A DNA stretch of 64,000 nt from Roseivirga thermotolerans (GCF_014653175.1 NZ_BNAG01000002.1:62001-126000); one strand, 5' to 3'; shown: positions 1 to 8,689, counted from the stretch's first letter. The notes: generated by a model from the letters alone, not told the origin. A program made the numbers and translations.

Positions 1-22
1 GACACCGGGGTGTGGCCGACTC

Positions 23-1060
23 TTAAAAGCGAGTAATTATGCTGACGCCCGGGAGCCCTTCGGTGCCTATTTTGGGCAAAAGCCTGCAGGCGTCTTCCAA
101 GCTAATTTCGCTGTCAATCATTCGTTCAGGCTTAAGTCGGCCGGAAGCTATTTGTGCCATCATCTCTGGATACGCATGAGCCTGCATACCATGGCTTCCC
201 AGTATTTCCAATTCGTTGGCCACTACTAGTTGCATGGGCAGCCTGGGTTCAAAATCGTTGCCTGCCAGTAACCCCACCTGCACGTGGCGTCCGCGTTTTC
301 TTAAGTTGGCCACCGAATTGTAAGCAGTGTGTTTGCTACCCAAAGCATCAATAGAAAGGTGAGCCCCTCCATGACTTGCTTCTTTTACGGCCTCAATCAC
401 CTCCACTTCGCGTGCATTTACCAGTACATCGGCACCCAAGTGCTGAGCCAGAGAAAGTGCTTTTGGCTGAATGTCTATGGCAATTACCTGTGCTCCGGCT
501 GCTTTGGCAATCATAAGGGCCGAAAGGCCAACACCACCACAGCCATGAATAGCTACCCATTCTCCCTGTTTTAACCTTCCCTGATGAACCACAGCCCGAT
601 ACGAGGTGATGAATCTACAGCCCAGGCTGGCTGCAGTTCGGAACTCCACACTGTCTGGTAGCTTTACCAGATTCACATCGGCATAGTGAATACTCACATA
701 CTCCGCAAAACTGCCCCAATGGGTAAATCCCGGCTGAAATTGGTGGTCGCAGACCTGATGATTGCCGCTGGTGCATTGTTCGCAGTGGCCACAGCCGCCT
801 ACAAAAGGCACGGTTACCCTGTCGCCCACCTTAAAGCGTTTTACACCCTTGCCGGTTTCTACAATGGTACCGGCCAGTTCATGTCCCGGTACATGGGGCA
901 AACGAATGTCTGCATCGTGTCCCATCCACCCATGCCAGTCCGACCGGCATAAGCCGGTAGCATTTACCTGTAGTACTACTCCCCCGGCTACCACCGAAGG
1001 ATCCGGAACGGTTTCTATAGATATGGGGCCACCAAACGTATCAAAAATCGCAGCTTTCAT
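23..1060 (-). CDS. zinc-dependent alcohol dehydrogenase (MDR superfamily)
   Basis: Medium-chain dehydrogenase/reductase, 345 aa, expected to interconvert an alcohol and an aldehyde using NAD(P). Catalytic-zinc ligands are visible: Cys38 in GLCRSD, His43, and the GHE motif near residue 60. The structural-zinc Cys cluster GGCGHCEQC lies near residues 90-105. The Rossmann motif GCGGVG is near residue 172, and an Asp at the end of the second strand (VIAIDIQ) points to NAD rather than NADP. The ATG at 1060 is preferred; a TTG one codon upstream is possible but weaker. It is transcribed divergently from the DUF4412-like gene. The substrate cannot be read from the sequence. Confidence 0.93.
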   Translation of the reverse strand: MKAAIFDTFGGPISIETVPDPSVVAGGVVLQVNATGLCRSDWHGWMGHDADIRLPHVPGHELAGTIVETGKGVKRFKVGDRVTVPFVGGCGHCEQCTSGNHQVCDHQFQPGFTHWGSFAEYVSIHYADVNLVKLPDSVEFRTAASLGCRFITSYRAVVHQGRLKQGEWVAIHGCGGVGLSALMIAKAAGAQVIAIDIQPKALSLAQHLGADVLVNAREVEVIEAVKEASHGGAHLSIDALGSKHTAYNSVANLRKRGRHVQVGLLAGNDFEPRLPMQLVVANELEILGSHGMQAHAYPEMMAQIASGRLKPERMIDSEISLEDACRLLPKIGTEGLPGVSIITRF

Positions 1061-1121
1061 CAATCCTGAAAATTATTCCATCATTTCACACCTCAATCGT
1101 CTACGGTGTTTACATGATCGT

Positions 1122-1129
1122 TACATTTG
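1122..1129 (+). promoter_or_regulatory. Bacteroidota -7 element TACATTTG
   Basis: Exact match to TAnnTTTG, 17 bases before the ATG at 1147. An upstream in-frame ATG at 1114 would lie ahead of this promoter, so the element also supports the shorter start of the downstream gene. Confidence 0.6.
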
Positions 1130-1146
1130 AATATAAATCAATAGTT

Positions 1147-1797
1147 ATGAAAAAGTTATTTCTCCTCCTAAGCATTTGCTCAATTGTAGTCTTGAGCTCC
1201 TTTACCTCTGAAACTAAACGTTTTGAAGGCGACATAATCTACAGCATTACCTATGTGCAATTACCAGACGATTTGAAAGGCTATGAGTCTATGCTTCCCG
1301 GTGAGATCACCATGACCATTTCCGGCAACAAATCAATGTTGCGTCAGGAGGTTATGGGGGGTAGCCAAACTATTATCTCAGATGAAACATCGGGTACGGG
1401 AGAAATAATGATGGATATGATGGGGCAAAAATTCCATATCAAGCTAAGCAAAGAAGACATTGAAAAAGAAGAAGAGTCCATGGGTGAATCAACCGTAAAA
1501 TCGCTTGAAGGCTCAAAAACCATTTTGGGTTATAAGTGTCAAAAAGGCCAGCTTATTAATGGTGGACAAACCATAGACGTTTGGTATACCAAACAAATCG
1601 ATGCCACTCATAAGGAATTTGAAAAGCTTAATGGTTTTCCTCTGGAGTATGAAACAGAGGAGCAGGGCATGAAAATGCGCATAACAGCCACCAAGGTAGC
1701 CGAGCGTAAAGTAGATCCAAAAGAATTTGCCGTTCCCGAGGGATACACCACTTACACCATGGCTGAGTTCGAAAAGCTTATGGGGGGCGGCTATTAA
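1147..1797 (+). CDS. exported DUF4412-like protein
   Basis: Protein of 216 aa beginning MKKLFLLLSICSIVVLSSF, a clear Sec signal peptide, followed by a soluble domain rich in Met, Glu and Lys. The opening FEGDIIYSITY, the central KTILGYKC and the YETEEQGMKMRITATKV segment resemble the DUF4412 family of periplasmic or surface beta-rich proteins common in Bacteroidota. No catalytic motif is seen. The start at 1147 is chosen because it puts the signal peptide at the N-terminus and sits just behind a TAnnTTTG promoter. The next gene follows after 24 bases and is probably co-transcribed. Function unknown. Confidence 0.8.
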   Translation: MKKLFLLLSICSIVVLSSFTSETKRFEGDIIYSITYVQLPDDLKGYESMLPGEITMTISGNKSMLRQEVMGGSQTIISDETSGTGEIMMDMMGQKFHIKLSKEDIEKEEESMGESTVKSLEGSKTILGYKCQKGQLINGGQTIDVWYTKQIDATHKEFEKLNGFPLEYETEEQGMKMRITATKVAERKVDPKEFAVPEGYTTYTMAEFEKLMGGGY

Positions 1798-1821
1798 TTT
1801 TCAACCTTAAACAATTATCTC

Positions 1822-2259
1822 ATGTATACAGGACTTTTACATGCACATTCGGGCCTCCGGTGGGTAGTGCTCATTCTACTCATTGCGGCCATATTCAACG
1901 CCTTTGGTAAGAAAAATGGAGGCGTATGGACGGCCAAAGACAAAAAGATTACACTTTTTGCTATGGTGTTTACCCATATCCAACTGGTCTTGGGTATTAT
2001 ACTCTATTTTATGTCGCCTAAGGTGCAGTTTGTTGAAGGGTTTATGCAAAACCCGGTATATCGTTTCTTTGCGGTAGAACACATCACGCTCATGATCATT
2101 GCTATAGCCCTCATCACCATTGGCTACAGCAAGGCTAAAAGAGCTGCCACCGATGCCAAGAAATTTGGTGCCGTGGCCACCTTCTATCTTGTGGGCCTTA
2201 TTTTAATACTTGCTTCAATTCCCTGGCCCTTCCGAAATCTGGGCTCAGGCTGGTTCTGA
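1822..2259 (+). CDS. small four-helix membrane protein, cytochrome-b-like
   Basis: Protein of 145 aa with four predicted hydrophobic helices, around residues 10-28, 44-64, 80-100 and 120-138. The N-terminus MYTGLLHAHSGLRWVVL carries two His and an Arg, and a conserved-looking HITL sits in helix 3. Small Bacteroidota proteins of this form are often labelled cytochrome b-like, but no proven heme-ligand pair can be assigned here. It follows the DUF4412-like gene and is closed by a strong terminator at 2267. The role is unknown. Confidence 0.75.
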   Translation: MYTGLLHAHSGLRWVVLILLIAAIFNAFGKKNGGVWTAKDKKITLFAMVFTHIQLVLGIILYFMSPKVQFVEGFMQNPVYRFFAVEHITLMIIAIALITIGYSKAKRAATDAKKFGAVATFYLVGLILILASIPWPFRNLGSGWF

Positions 2260-2266
2260 TAAAAGC

Positions 2267-2298
2267 CCCTGCCGGTAGCAATCTAGCTGCTGGCAGGG
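2267..2298 (+). terminator. stem-loop terminator after the two-gene operon
   Basis: Arms CCCTGCCGGTAGC and GCTGCTGGCAGGG pair over 13 bp with G-U pairs around a 6-base loop, starting 7 bases after the stop at 2259. The following ATTTACCTTT is a weak U-tract. It probably ends transcription of the operon at 1147-2259. Confidence 0.75.
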
Positions 2299-2410
2299 AT
2301 TTACCTTTCCCCTTAGTTTTAGTCTTTATAGTGGCCCTTTCAAGGCGCAACTAGAACATGGCCTGTGTCCAAGGTGTCGGGCATATATCTATTCTGACAC
2401 ATAAGCTACT

Positions 2411-2507
2411 TGCTTTTTTTGGGCGTGCCCCAAGGGTCGGGCTATTCGCTACTACTCCTCACCCGAGTAACTCGGGTTGCGGGGTATCCGCTGCTATCCC
2501 TCACGCT
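2411..2507. repeat. dispersed intergenic repeat of the GGGCGT...TATCCCTCACGC type
   Basis: The segment opens with a T-run and GGGCGTGCCCC, has GGGTCGGGCTATTCGCT in the middle with an ACCCGAGTAACTCGGGT palindrome, and ends CTGCTATCCCTCACGCT. Sequences of this form recur between genes in many Bacteroidota genomes. It fills most of the 306-base gap between the terminator at 2298 and the M20 peptidase stop. No gene is supported here. Confidence 0.55.
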
Positions 2508-2565
2508 ATAGCCAAGACTCAGGAGGTACCCTCCATAGTTGGGCGATTAAAGAGACTTCCGGCCT

Positions 2566-4017
2566 CTAGTTGCTGTTTATAATCAGCTGTCGGTAAAAAC
2601 GGATGGCGTTGGCGTAGTCTTCCAACAAAATATGTTCGTCAATACCATGAAAGGTATTAATGTTATCCTCGTTGACGTGGTAAGGTACAAAGCGATACAC
2701 ATGTTTGCTGATTAAAGAAAAATGCCGGGCATCAGTGGCTCCAATTACCAGGTTTGGTGCAGTGTGGGTATCTTCAAAAATTTGCTTTATGCTTCGGTTA
2801 ATCCACTCATAGCCTTGACTGTCAGTGGGCGAAACAGGCGATGGGTTGGAGTTGAAACCATAAAACCGGGCCTTTACCCTGTTATCATCAATCACCTCAA
2901 TAGCATGTTTCAATACTTCCTCAGCCGTTTGACCCGGAATAATTCTAAAGTTTACTAGAGCGCGGGCTGTAGTGGGAATCACATTTTCTTTAATTCCTGC
3001 TTCGAAAATGGTTGGAGCAGTGGTGGTTCGTACCAAGGCATTACCGGCATTGCTTGCGTTTTCGTAGGTGGTTACAATCAGTGAACTGAATAGCTTTCGG
3101 TTGGCAAATGCCATTTTATTAATAAAGCCCATTTCTGGCCCAAGTTGTTCTATAAAACCCTGCATGGCATCGGAGATTGAGGCCGGCAGTGGCTCGGCCT
3201 TTAGTTTGGCTACCGCTCCGGCTAGCACATCTATAGCTGTTTCTTTAGCCGGTTGAGAGGAGTGGCCGCCCTCCATATCTACTGTAAATTCAATGGTAGT
3301 GGAGCCCTTTTCTGCCACACCAATCATGGCTACGTCACGGTCGACTCCCGGCACCAGCCCTTGCGTAATGGCGTAGCCTTCATCCAGTACGTATTCTGCT
3401 TCAATCCCCTGATTTTTCAAGAAGCTTGCTATGGTTTTGGCTCCCAGTTCGCCTCCCACCTCTTCATCGTGTCCAAAGGCCAGGTAAAGTGTTCTTTTCG
3501 GTTGAAAACCCTCGGCCAGTAAGAGCTCTACAGCTTCCATAATGCCCACCACCGAAAATTTATCGTCAATGGTACCTCGTCCCCATATTTTGCCATCCTT
3601 TATTTGCCCTTCAAAAGGTTCCACCGTCCATTTCTCGGGAGAAGCTATCGGTACCACATCAATATGCCCCATTAGTACCATGGGCTTTAATTCTGTGTGC
3701 GAACCCTTCCATTTGTAAAGGTGGCTAAAGCCGTTAAATACCCTATGTTCCAGAAGGCTATCGGCCAAAGGGTAGGTTGTTTTAAGGAATGCATTGAAAA
3801 GGCTAAACTGCGAAGAGTCAAATTTGGCCGGGTCTTCGAAGGAGATGGTTTTTAGTCTCAGCGCCTCTTGCAAATGAGCGGTAGCACTAGCCGGAACGTC
3901 TATCTTTTCTACCAGGGCAACCTCCAGCTGTTTGGAGCTAAAAGTAAAGGTTTTAAAGAGAATATAGCCTACAAGTGCTACTAATAGCAGAAGTACTGAA
4001 ACCAGTAGTTTTTTCAT
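2566..4017 (-). CDS. membrane-anchored M20 family metallopeptidase
   Basis: Protein of 483 aa with an N-terminal hydrophobic anchor (residues 4-24) followed by a complete M20 zinc-peptidase. The motifs occur in order: GHIDVVP near residue 117 (first metal His and Asp), GRGTIDDK near 146 (bridging Asp), DEEVGGE near 185 (catalytic Glu), and a C-terminal His in FHGIDEH. Length and the PM20D1-like layout fit carboxypeptidase-S-type enzymes that cleave small peptides or N-acyl amino acids outside the inner membrane. The start is an ATG placing the anchor at the terminus. Downstream lie repeat sequences. The substrate is not known. Confidence 0.92.
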   Translation of the reverse strand: MKKLLVSVLLLLVALVGYILFKTFTFSSKQLEVALVEKIDVPASATAHLQEALRLKTISFEDPAKFDSSQFSLFNAFLKTTYPLADSLLEHRVFNGFSHLYKWKGSHTELKPMVLMGHIDVVPIASPEKWTVEPFEGQIKDGKIWGRGTIDDKFSVVGIMEAVELLLAEGFQPKRTLYLAFGHDEEVGGELGAKTIASFLKNQGIEAEYVLDEGYAITQGLVPGVDRDVAMIGVAEKGSTTIEFTVDMEGGHSSQPAKETAIDVLAGAVAKLKAEPLPASISDAMQGFIEQLGPEMGFINKMAFANRKLFSSLIVTTYENASNAGNALVRTTTAPTIFEAGIKENVIPTTARALVNFRIIPGQTAEEVLKHAIEVIDDNRVKARFYGFNSNPSPVSPTDSQGYEWINRSIKQIFEDTHTAPNLVIGATDARHFSLISKHVYRFVPYHVNEDNINTFHGIDEHILLEDYANAIRFYRQLIINSN

Positions 4018-4056
4018 ACTTAAAGTTAGCCGAAAACCTGTGAAGCTTTAAATAAA

Positions 4057-4257
4057 ACTGAGTTCGATGTACGAAAAGAACGTCATACCGGAAAAACAGG
4101 CCTTAAACTCTCAAAAAAGGCTGTTTTATCCGGTATCTCAACCGAGCCTAAATGAGATTGCGGATATTTTCCTTTGCGTATATGAAGTTTTCAGAGGAAA
4201 ATTCCGCAATGACGTCCTAAGAGGGGATTTTTACTACTTACTTACATCGAACTCAGG
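4057..4257. mobile_element. MITE-like element, copy 1 (201 bp)
   Basis: First of three near-identical elements (others at 34585 and 54151). The right end reads CTTACATCGAACTCAGG, and the left end is its inverted complement with two or three changes. A perfect 9-base direct repeat TTAAATAAA flanks it at 4048-4056 and 4258-4266, as expected of a target-site duplication. Inside are two hairpin arms (CCGG-AAAACAGGCC type and GCGGAT-TTTTCCT type) enclosed by ACGTCAT/ATGACGT. It sits between the M20 peptidase promoter region and the 3' side of mscL. No transposase is encoded. Confidence 0.85.
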
Positions 4258-4268
4258 TTAAATAAAGC

Positions 4269-4328
4269 ATCTCAAAAGTGGTACAGGCAGGCTATAGGAA
4301 GGCTCTTTTACCTCGCCACCTTTGAGAT
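4269..4328 (-). terminator. long hairpin downstream of mscL
   Basis: ATCTCAAAAGTGG at 4269-4281 pairs with CCACCTTTGAGAT at 4316-4328 with a single mismatch around a 34-base loop region. It begins 9 bases past the mscL stop on the minus strand. The poly-T tract after it is poor, so it may be a 3'-end stabiliser rather than an intrinsic terminator. Confidence 0.45.
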
Positions 4329-4336
4329 TCTGACAC

Positions 4337-4741
4337 TTACTTTTTGAGCAAATCTCTTATTTCAGTAAGAAGTAGCTCTTCTTTAGATGGTGCAGGAGGA
4401 GCTGCCGGCTTGGCTTCTTCTTTCTTCTCCCACTTTTCCTTCATTCGGTTATATCCCTTTACAATCATGAATACGGCCATAGCCACAATAAGGAAGGTGA
4501 GTATGGTATTGATAAACACCCCATAGTTGATGGCTACCTCTGCCGTGCCTTCTGCGGTTGCCTCTTGCAACACAATTTTCATGGTAGAAAAATCAACGCC
4601 TCCAAGCAGCAAGCCAATAGGCGGCATGAGCACGTCATTGACCAAAGATTTGGCAATAGCTCCAAAATAAGTGGCCATAATAAGACCAACGGCAATTTCT
4701 ACTACATTGCCTTTCGAGATGAATTTCTGAAATTCTTTCAT
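4337..4741 (-). CDS. mscL: large-conductance mechanosensitive channel MscL
   Basis: 134 aa, the normal length for MscL. The protein forms a homopentameric inner-membrane pore that opens under high membrane tension to release solutes after hypo-osmotic shock. The N-terminal amphipathic segment KEFQKFISKGNVVEIAVGLIMA, the DVLMPPIGLLLGGVDF loop, the second helix FINTILTFLIVAMAVFMIVK and the cytoplasmic tail KEELLLTEIRDLLKK all match the family. It follows the AI-2E-type permease on the same strand with a 221-base gap, so it may have its own promoter. Confidence 0.97.
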   Translation of the reverse strand: MKEFQKFISKGNVVEIAVGLIMATYFGAIAKSLVNDVLMPPIGLLLGGVDFSTMKIVLQEATAEGTAEVAINYGVFINTILTFLIVAMAVFMIVKGYNRMKEKWEKKEEAKPAAPPAPSKEELLLTEIRDLLKK

Positions 4742-4962
4742 TAGTAATTAACGTTTAAGGTTGATTGTTGGCCCCGAAGGGTATGAAGAAAGATAAGAAA
4801 TAATCTCTGGTGGAGGGAGGGTGAATATACACACTTTTTTGATAATGAGACGATTGTAACCAGAGACCCCCTAGACTCAAACAGCTACTATCTTGCAAAA
4901 AATCAGATTTATCGGGCTGCCCTTTTCTCAAGCGTTGCTTTGCACCTGTAACCAGTAGAGCC

Positions 4963-5991
4963 TTATTGCCCTGACATTAATTGGGCTATCATTCGGGTGC
5001 TTTTGTATTGCTCGAAGAGCACTTTTAGAAAAACCGTAATAGGAATGGACATTATGAGTCCGGGTACTCCCCAAACAAATCCCCAAAGCATAAGGGCAAT
5101 GAGTATGGTAATGACATTGATAGAGAAAGACTTGCCCATGAAAATGGGTTCCAGAACCCCGCCAAATAAGGCCTGAACACCCGTGGCCGATAATGCGAAG
5201 AACAATAGCATAGACGCAGAGTCTATTTCTACAAAAGCAAAAATGGTAACGGTTATTACGCAAATTACGGACCCCACCATTTGAACAAAGTTGATGGCAA
5301 AGGCGAACAGACCCCAGAAAATAGGGAAGCTTACGCCAAAAAACCAGCAGACCAGTCCGGTGCCAATTCCCGTAAGCAAGCTCACAAAGAACTTCACCTT
5401 AATGAAGGTGAGCAGGTCTTTTTCTATTTTCCGGAAGGTCTTTATAGAAGCAAACTGCTGCTTTATAAGCGTAGATCGCATTATTTTTTGCACATCGAAC
5501 GACTCTGCCAACAAAAGAAGTACAAAGAATATGGTGGTGAGCAACATAGATATTGTTCCACTCACAAAATCGACCGTAGGTACCAGATTTTTCATTACGG
5601 CCTCTTTGCTCACCAGGTCTTTGAGTGTTTCTTCGCCTTTGAGAAAATCTACACCAAAAAAGCCTTCCAGACTTGCAATGAGCTGTCCTAGTTTAGCTTT
5701 GGCTCGTTCAAAAAACTGATTGTCCGTAGCCAGAATTTCACGACTAGAAAGCTGCATGAGTTCTCCAAAGAGCTTAAAGCATATGGCCATAATAACCACC
5801 ACTATAAATATGTTGAGGTATTTGGGGCTGCCTTTCTTTTTGAGCCACCGCATGAGTGGTAGAAATATGAGTGCAATGAACATGCTCGATACCAAAGGAA
5901 TGAAAATAAAAGACAGGGTTTTGAGCATGTAGAAAACCAGTGGCACCACTATTATAAGCAGTAATATGTTGGTTGTTTTTCTGTCGTTCAT
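4963..5991 (-). CDS. AI-2E family transporter (PerM/YdiK-like permease)
   Basis: Protein of 342 aa with about seven or eight hydrophobic helices: two at the N-terminus, one near residue 60, a central soluble segment (residues 80-150), then four or five toward the C-terminus. The segment FGGVLEPIFMGKSFSINVITILIALMLWGFVWGVPGLIMSIPI is the diagnostic C-terminal signature of the AI-2E/UPF0118 family. Members export varied small solutes or ions, and the AI-2 label is historical. The ATG at 5991 lies about 20 bases behind an exact -7 element at 6011-6018. Confidence 0.9.
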   Translation of the reverse strand: MNDRKTTNILLLIIVVPLVFYMLKTLSFIFIPLVSSMFIALIFLPLMRWLKKKGSPKYLNIFIVVVIMAICFKLFGELMQLSSREILATDNQFFERAKAKLGQLIASLEGFFGVDFLKGEETLKDLVSKEAVMKNLVPTVDFVSGTISMLLTTIFFVLLLLAESFDVQKIMRSTLIKQQFASIKTFRKIEKDLLTFIKVKFFVSLLTGIGTGLVCWFFGVSFPIFWGLFAFAINFVQMVGSVICVITVTIFAFVEIDSASMLLFFALSATGVQALFGGVLEPIFMGKSFSINVITILIALMLWGFVWGVPGLIMSIPITVFLKVLFEQYKSTRMIAQLMSGQ

Positions 5992-6010
5992 TGCTGTGCG
6001 TTAAGGCCCG

Positions 6011-6018
6011 CAAAGTTA
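6011..6018 (-). promoter_or_regulatory. Bacteroidota -7 element TAACTTTG
   Basis: Exact TAnnTTTG on the minus strand, 19 bases upstream of the permease start at 5991. Confidence 0.55.
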
Positions 6019-6069
6019 TACCACATAGGGCAAGAAATGTTTAGTACACCCAAATAAGTTTATGTGAAC

Positions 6070-6831
6070 TTATTGGCTCACCCGAAAGTACAGTTCATCG
6101 ACTCCCGTGTTTTTAGACTGTATATGGTAGGCGGAAATAATTACTTCATAGGAGCCCGTTTTTTCCAGCGGCAGATTGGCCACGAAAGTATTGTCTTCCT
6201 TTAGTTGCATGGTTACGGTACGAACATATTCACCATCAATAGAGACCATTGCCTCTACCTCCATGCGCCCCGCATCCCAGAGGCCTCCGTCAGAAATGGT
6301 GCAACCACACATCATTACTATATTGGCTTTTAATTCTACGCTTGTCGTTTCTTTCAAAGAGAAACCCTGATGGGTCTGTGGGTAAAGGCCATCGACCACA
6401 AAACCCGGTATTTCCACAACAATTCCCTCGCCATCCATGGGTTTGCCGGGAATGAGCCATGCCTGAGTTTGAGCCATAACGCGTGCTTCTTCGTGGTGTG
6501 CTGGCGCCTGCGCTTCTATGGTTACCAGCAAAGGCTTGCTCAGAGACAAGTTGGCTTCAAAGTAGGCAGCCCCATCGGTGATGGATTGGTACCGCTCTCT
6601 GGCAGTGCGCATAATGAGGTCTGTATTGCCCGTTCCACCTTTGGTATATCCTTTAGCCAGTATTTCATTGGTTTGGGCATCACGGATTATGATAAGCGAA
6701 CCGCCCATGCTGGAGCCAATAAATTTGGCGTCTTTGGCCTGAGTGCGAACCACAACTTTCGTAGCCTTAGCTTGTTGCGCCATAAGGGTGGGAGCAGCAA
6801 AAAGGAGAATAGCAATCAGAATATTTTTCAT
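6070..6831 (-). CDS. secreted protein of unknown function
   Basis: Protein of 253 aa that starts MKNILIAILLFAAPTLMAQQ, a typical signal peptide cut after Ala-Gln. The mature part is predicted to be beta-rich: an N-terminal domain containing GGSLIIIRDAQTNEILAKGYTKGGTGNT, then a C-terminal Ig-like segment ending YEVIISAYHIQSKNTGVDELYFRVSQ. A CGC pair (MMCGCTI) near residue 170 could bind metal or form a disulfide. A longer in-frame start at 6879 is rejected because a TAnnTTTG element lies between it and the chosen ATG. I recognise no family. It is single and divergent from paaN. Confidence 0.7.
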   Translation of the reverse strand: MKNILIAILLFAAPTLMAQQAKATKVVVRTQAKDAKFIGSSMGGSLIIIRDAQTNEILAKGYTKGGTGNTDLIMRTARERYQSITDGAAYFEANLSLSKPLLVTIEAQAPAHHEEARVMAQTQAWLIPGKPMDGEGIVVEIPGFVVDGLYPQTHQGFSLKETTSVELKANIVMMCGCTISDGGLWDAGRMEVEAMVSIDGEYVRTVTMQLKEDNTFVANLPLEKTGSYEVIISAYHIQSKNTGVDELYFRVSQ

Positions 6832-6848
6832 GGTAAAGAGGTATACTT

Positions 6849-6856
6849 CAAAGTTA
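6849..6856 (-). promoter_or_regulatory. Bacteroidota -7 element TAACTTTG
   Basis: Exact TAnnTTTG, 17 bases upstream of the ATG at 6831. It decides the start of the secreted protein, since the longer frame would begin upstream of the promoter. Confidence 0.6.
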
Positions 6857-6983
6857 ACCATTCGCCACCGCAAATTCATAGTCCAGAAGAAGACTACTGC
6901 ACGGCTTTCCCTTTTAACAATCGGTTCAGGCTATTGTTCTTTGTGCATTTAGAGCTAAATTCGAAACCAAACAAACGTTAGTT

Positions 6984-8651
6984 ATGGGATTGACAACTGC
7001 ACAAAAAGAAATTTTAGATAAAGCCATTGAGGCATTACACACCCGGGTTTTTCATGCCCAATATCCTGAACACCCATCTCCGGCCATTTATGGAGAAACA
7101 GCCGATGAGGAAGGTAAGAATGCCTTTAAACAACTACGTAAAGGTAAGTTTGAGGAGCTACAACAAAGTGGTGAAGAGGCATGGGTAGGCGAAGAGCACT
7201 CTCCTTATTTCGATGAACCCGTAGGTACTACCTATCCGCAGTTTTCTAATGATGTACTGCTTGAGCGTGCTGAAAAAGCTTTCCATAGCTGGAGAAAGGT
7301 ATCTAAAGAAGATCGGGCAGCGGTACTAATCGATTCGTTAGAACGATTTTCTAAGCGATTTTTTGAAAATGCCTATGCTACTATGCATACCACAGGGCAG
7401 GGCTATATGATGGCTTTTCAGGCCTCTGGTCCGCATGCGGCAGACCGGGCACTGGAGGCGGTAGCAGCCGGTTATGAGGAGTTGGGTCGTTTCCCGGAAA
7501 AAGCAGTTTGGGAAAAGCCCATGGGTAAGTATAACCTGACTATAAACAAAGAGTGGAGAGCTGTGCCAAAAGGCATTGGATTGGTAATAGGCTGCTCTAC
7601 CTTCCCTACATGGAATTCTGTGCCGGGCGTTTATGCCAACATGATTACCGGAAACTCAGTAATTGTAAAACCCCACCCGGGAGCAGTTTTACCAATGGCC
7701 ATTGTGGTGGCAGAGATTAGAAATGCCTTGCGAAGTGCGGGCTTCGATCCGGAGGTTTGCCAATTGGCAGTAGATACCAAAGACAAACCCATAGCCAAAG
7801 AATTGGCCGAACATCCCAAAGTGAAGCTGGTAGATTTTACCGGTAATTCTGAGTTCGGAAGCTATCTGGAATCTTTGCCCAAAGCAGTATTTACTGAGAA
7901 AACAGGGGTGAATTCTATGATTTTGGATTCTACCGATAATCTGGATAAGATGATTCAGAACATTACATTTTCGGTAGCACTCTATTCCGGGCAAATGTGT
8001 ACTGCTCCACAAAACTTTTTTATTCCCGAAGGCGGAGTAAAGACACCGGAAGGAGTAGTGAGCTTTGATGAGGTGGCTCAAAAGATTGTAGAATTTACAA
8101 ACGGACTTATAGATAACCCGAAAGCCGGACCTTTTGTAGCCGGAACCATTCAAAACCCATTGACAGCCGAAAGAACAACTTCTGCTGCCAAGTCTATTGG
8201 AGGCAAGGTAAGGTTGGAAACCCGTAGCATTGAGCAATCGGTGCCTTATTTTAAGAATGCCAGAACCCAAACACCTACTTATATTGAGCTGACTGCGGCC
8301 GATAAGGATAAGTTTTCTAAAGAAATGTTTGGCCCAATAGCCTTCCTCATCAAGACTAAAGATACACGCGAATCAGTGGCACTGGCTCGTGAAATGGCCG
8401 AAACCTATGGTGCAATATCGTGCGGAGCTTACACCACAGATGAGGAAATGAAAGAATATATTGCCGATGAGATGTCACTGGCAGCAACCCCGGTCTCGTT
8501 TAATCTTACCGGTCAAATCTTTGTAAACCAAAACGCTGCGTTTTCTGATTTCCACGTAACAGGAGGCAATCCTGCCGGAAATGCTTCTTTCACTAACCCG
8601 GACTATGTCAACAGACGGTTTACCTGGGTGGGGATGCGAGAACCTGCATAG
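6984..8651 (+). CDS. paaN: PaaN-like aldehyde dehydrogenase
   Basis: Protein of 555 aa in the aldehyde dehydrogenase superfamily; length and sequence match the PaaN (phenylacetic acid degradation) subgroup rather than the 480-aa classical enzymes. Visible features are the Rossmann-side GLVIGCSTFPTWNSVPGVYANMITGNSVIVKPHP near residue 195, VDFTGNSEFGSYLE near 283, EKTGVNS and the catalytic Cys in GQMCTAPQNFFIP near residue 338. The family oxidises a ring-opened or fatty aldehyde to the acid with NAD(P). No other paa genes are in this window, so the pathway link is by homology only. TAAATTCG at 6956-6963 is a 7/8 promoter match. Confidence 0.85.
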   Translation: MGLTTAQKEILDKAIEALHTRVFHAQYPEHPSPAIYGETADEEGKNAFKQLRKGKFEELQQSGEEAWVGEEHSPYFDEPVGTTYPQFSNDVLLERAEKAFHSWRKVSKEDRAAVLIDSLERFSKRFFENAYATMHTTGQGYMMAFQASGPHAADRALEAVAAGYEELGRFPEKAVWEKPMGKYNLTINKEWRAVPKGIGLVIGCSTFPTWNSVPGVYANMITGNSVIVKPHPGAVLPMAIVVAEIRNALRSAGFDPEVCQLAVDTKDKPIAKELAEHPKVKLVDFTGNSEFGSYLESLPKAVFTEKTGVNSMILDSTDNLDKMIQNITFSVALYSGQMCTAPQNFFIPEGGVKTPEGVVSFDEVAQKIVEFTNGLIDNPKAGPFVAGTIQNPLTAERTTSAAKSIGGKVRLETRSIEQSVPYFKNARTQTPTYIELTAADKDKFSKEMFGPIAFLIKTKDTRESVALAREMAETYGAISCGAYTTDEEMKEYIADEMSLAATPVSFNLTGQIFVNQNAAFSDFHVTGGNPAGNASFTNPDYVNRRFTWVGMREPA

Positions 8652-8689
8652 GCCGGTGAAATATTAGGAATTCCCTGTTTGAGGGTGGG

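Noticed and set aside
2358-2582. 74-codon open frame before the M20 peptidase stop
   Set aside because: It lies wholly in a dispersed Bacteroidota repeat and overlaps the 3' end of a real gene.
4067-4261. Open frame of 64 codons across MITE copy 1 (and a matching one at 54179 in copy 3)
   Set aside because: The peptide is the translation of the hairpins, and it is broken by a one-base loss in copy 2; no start signal. Treated as part of the element, not a gene.
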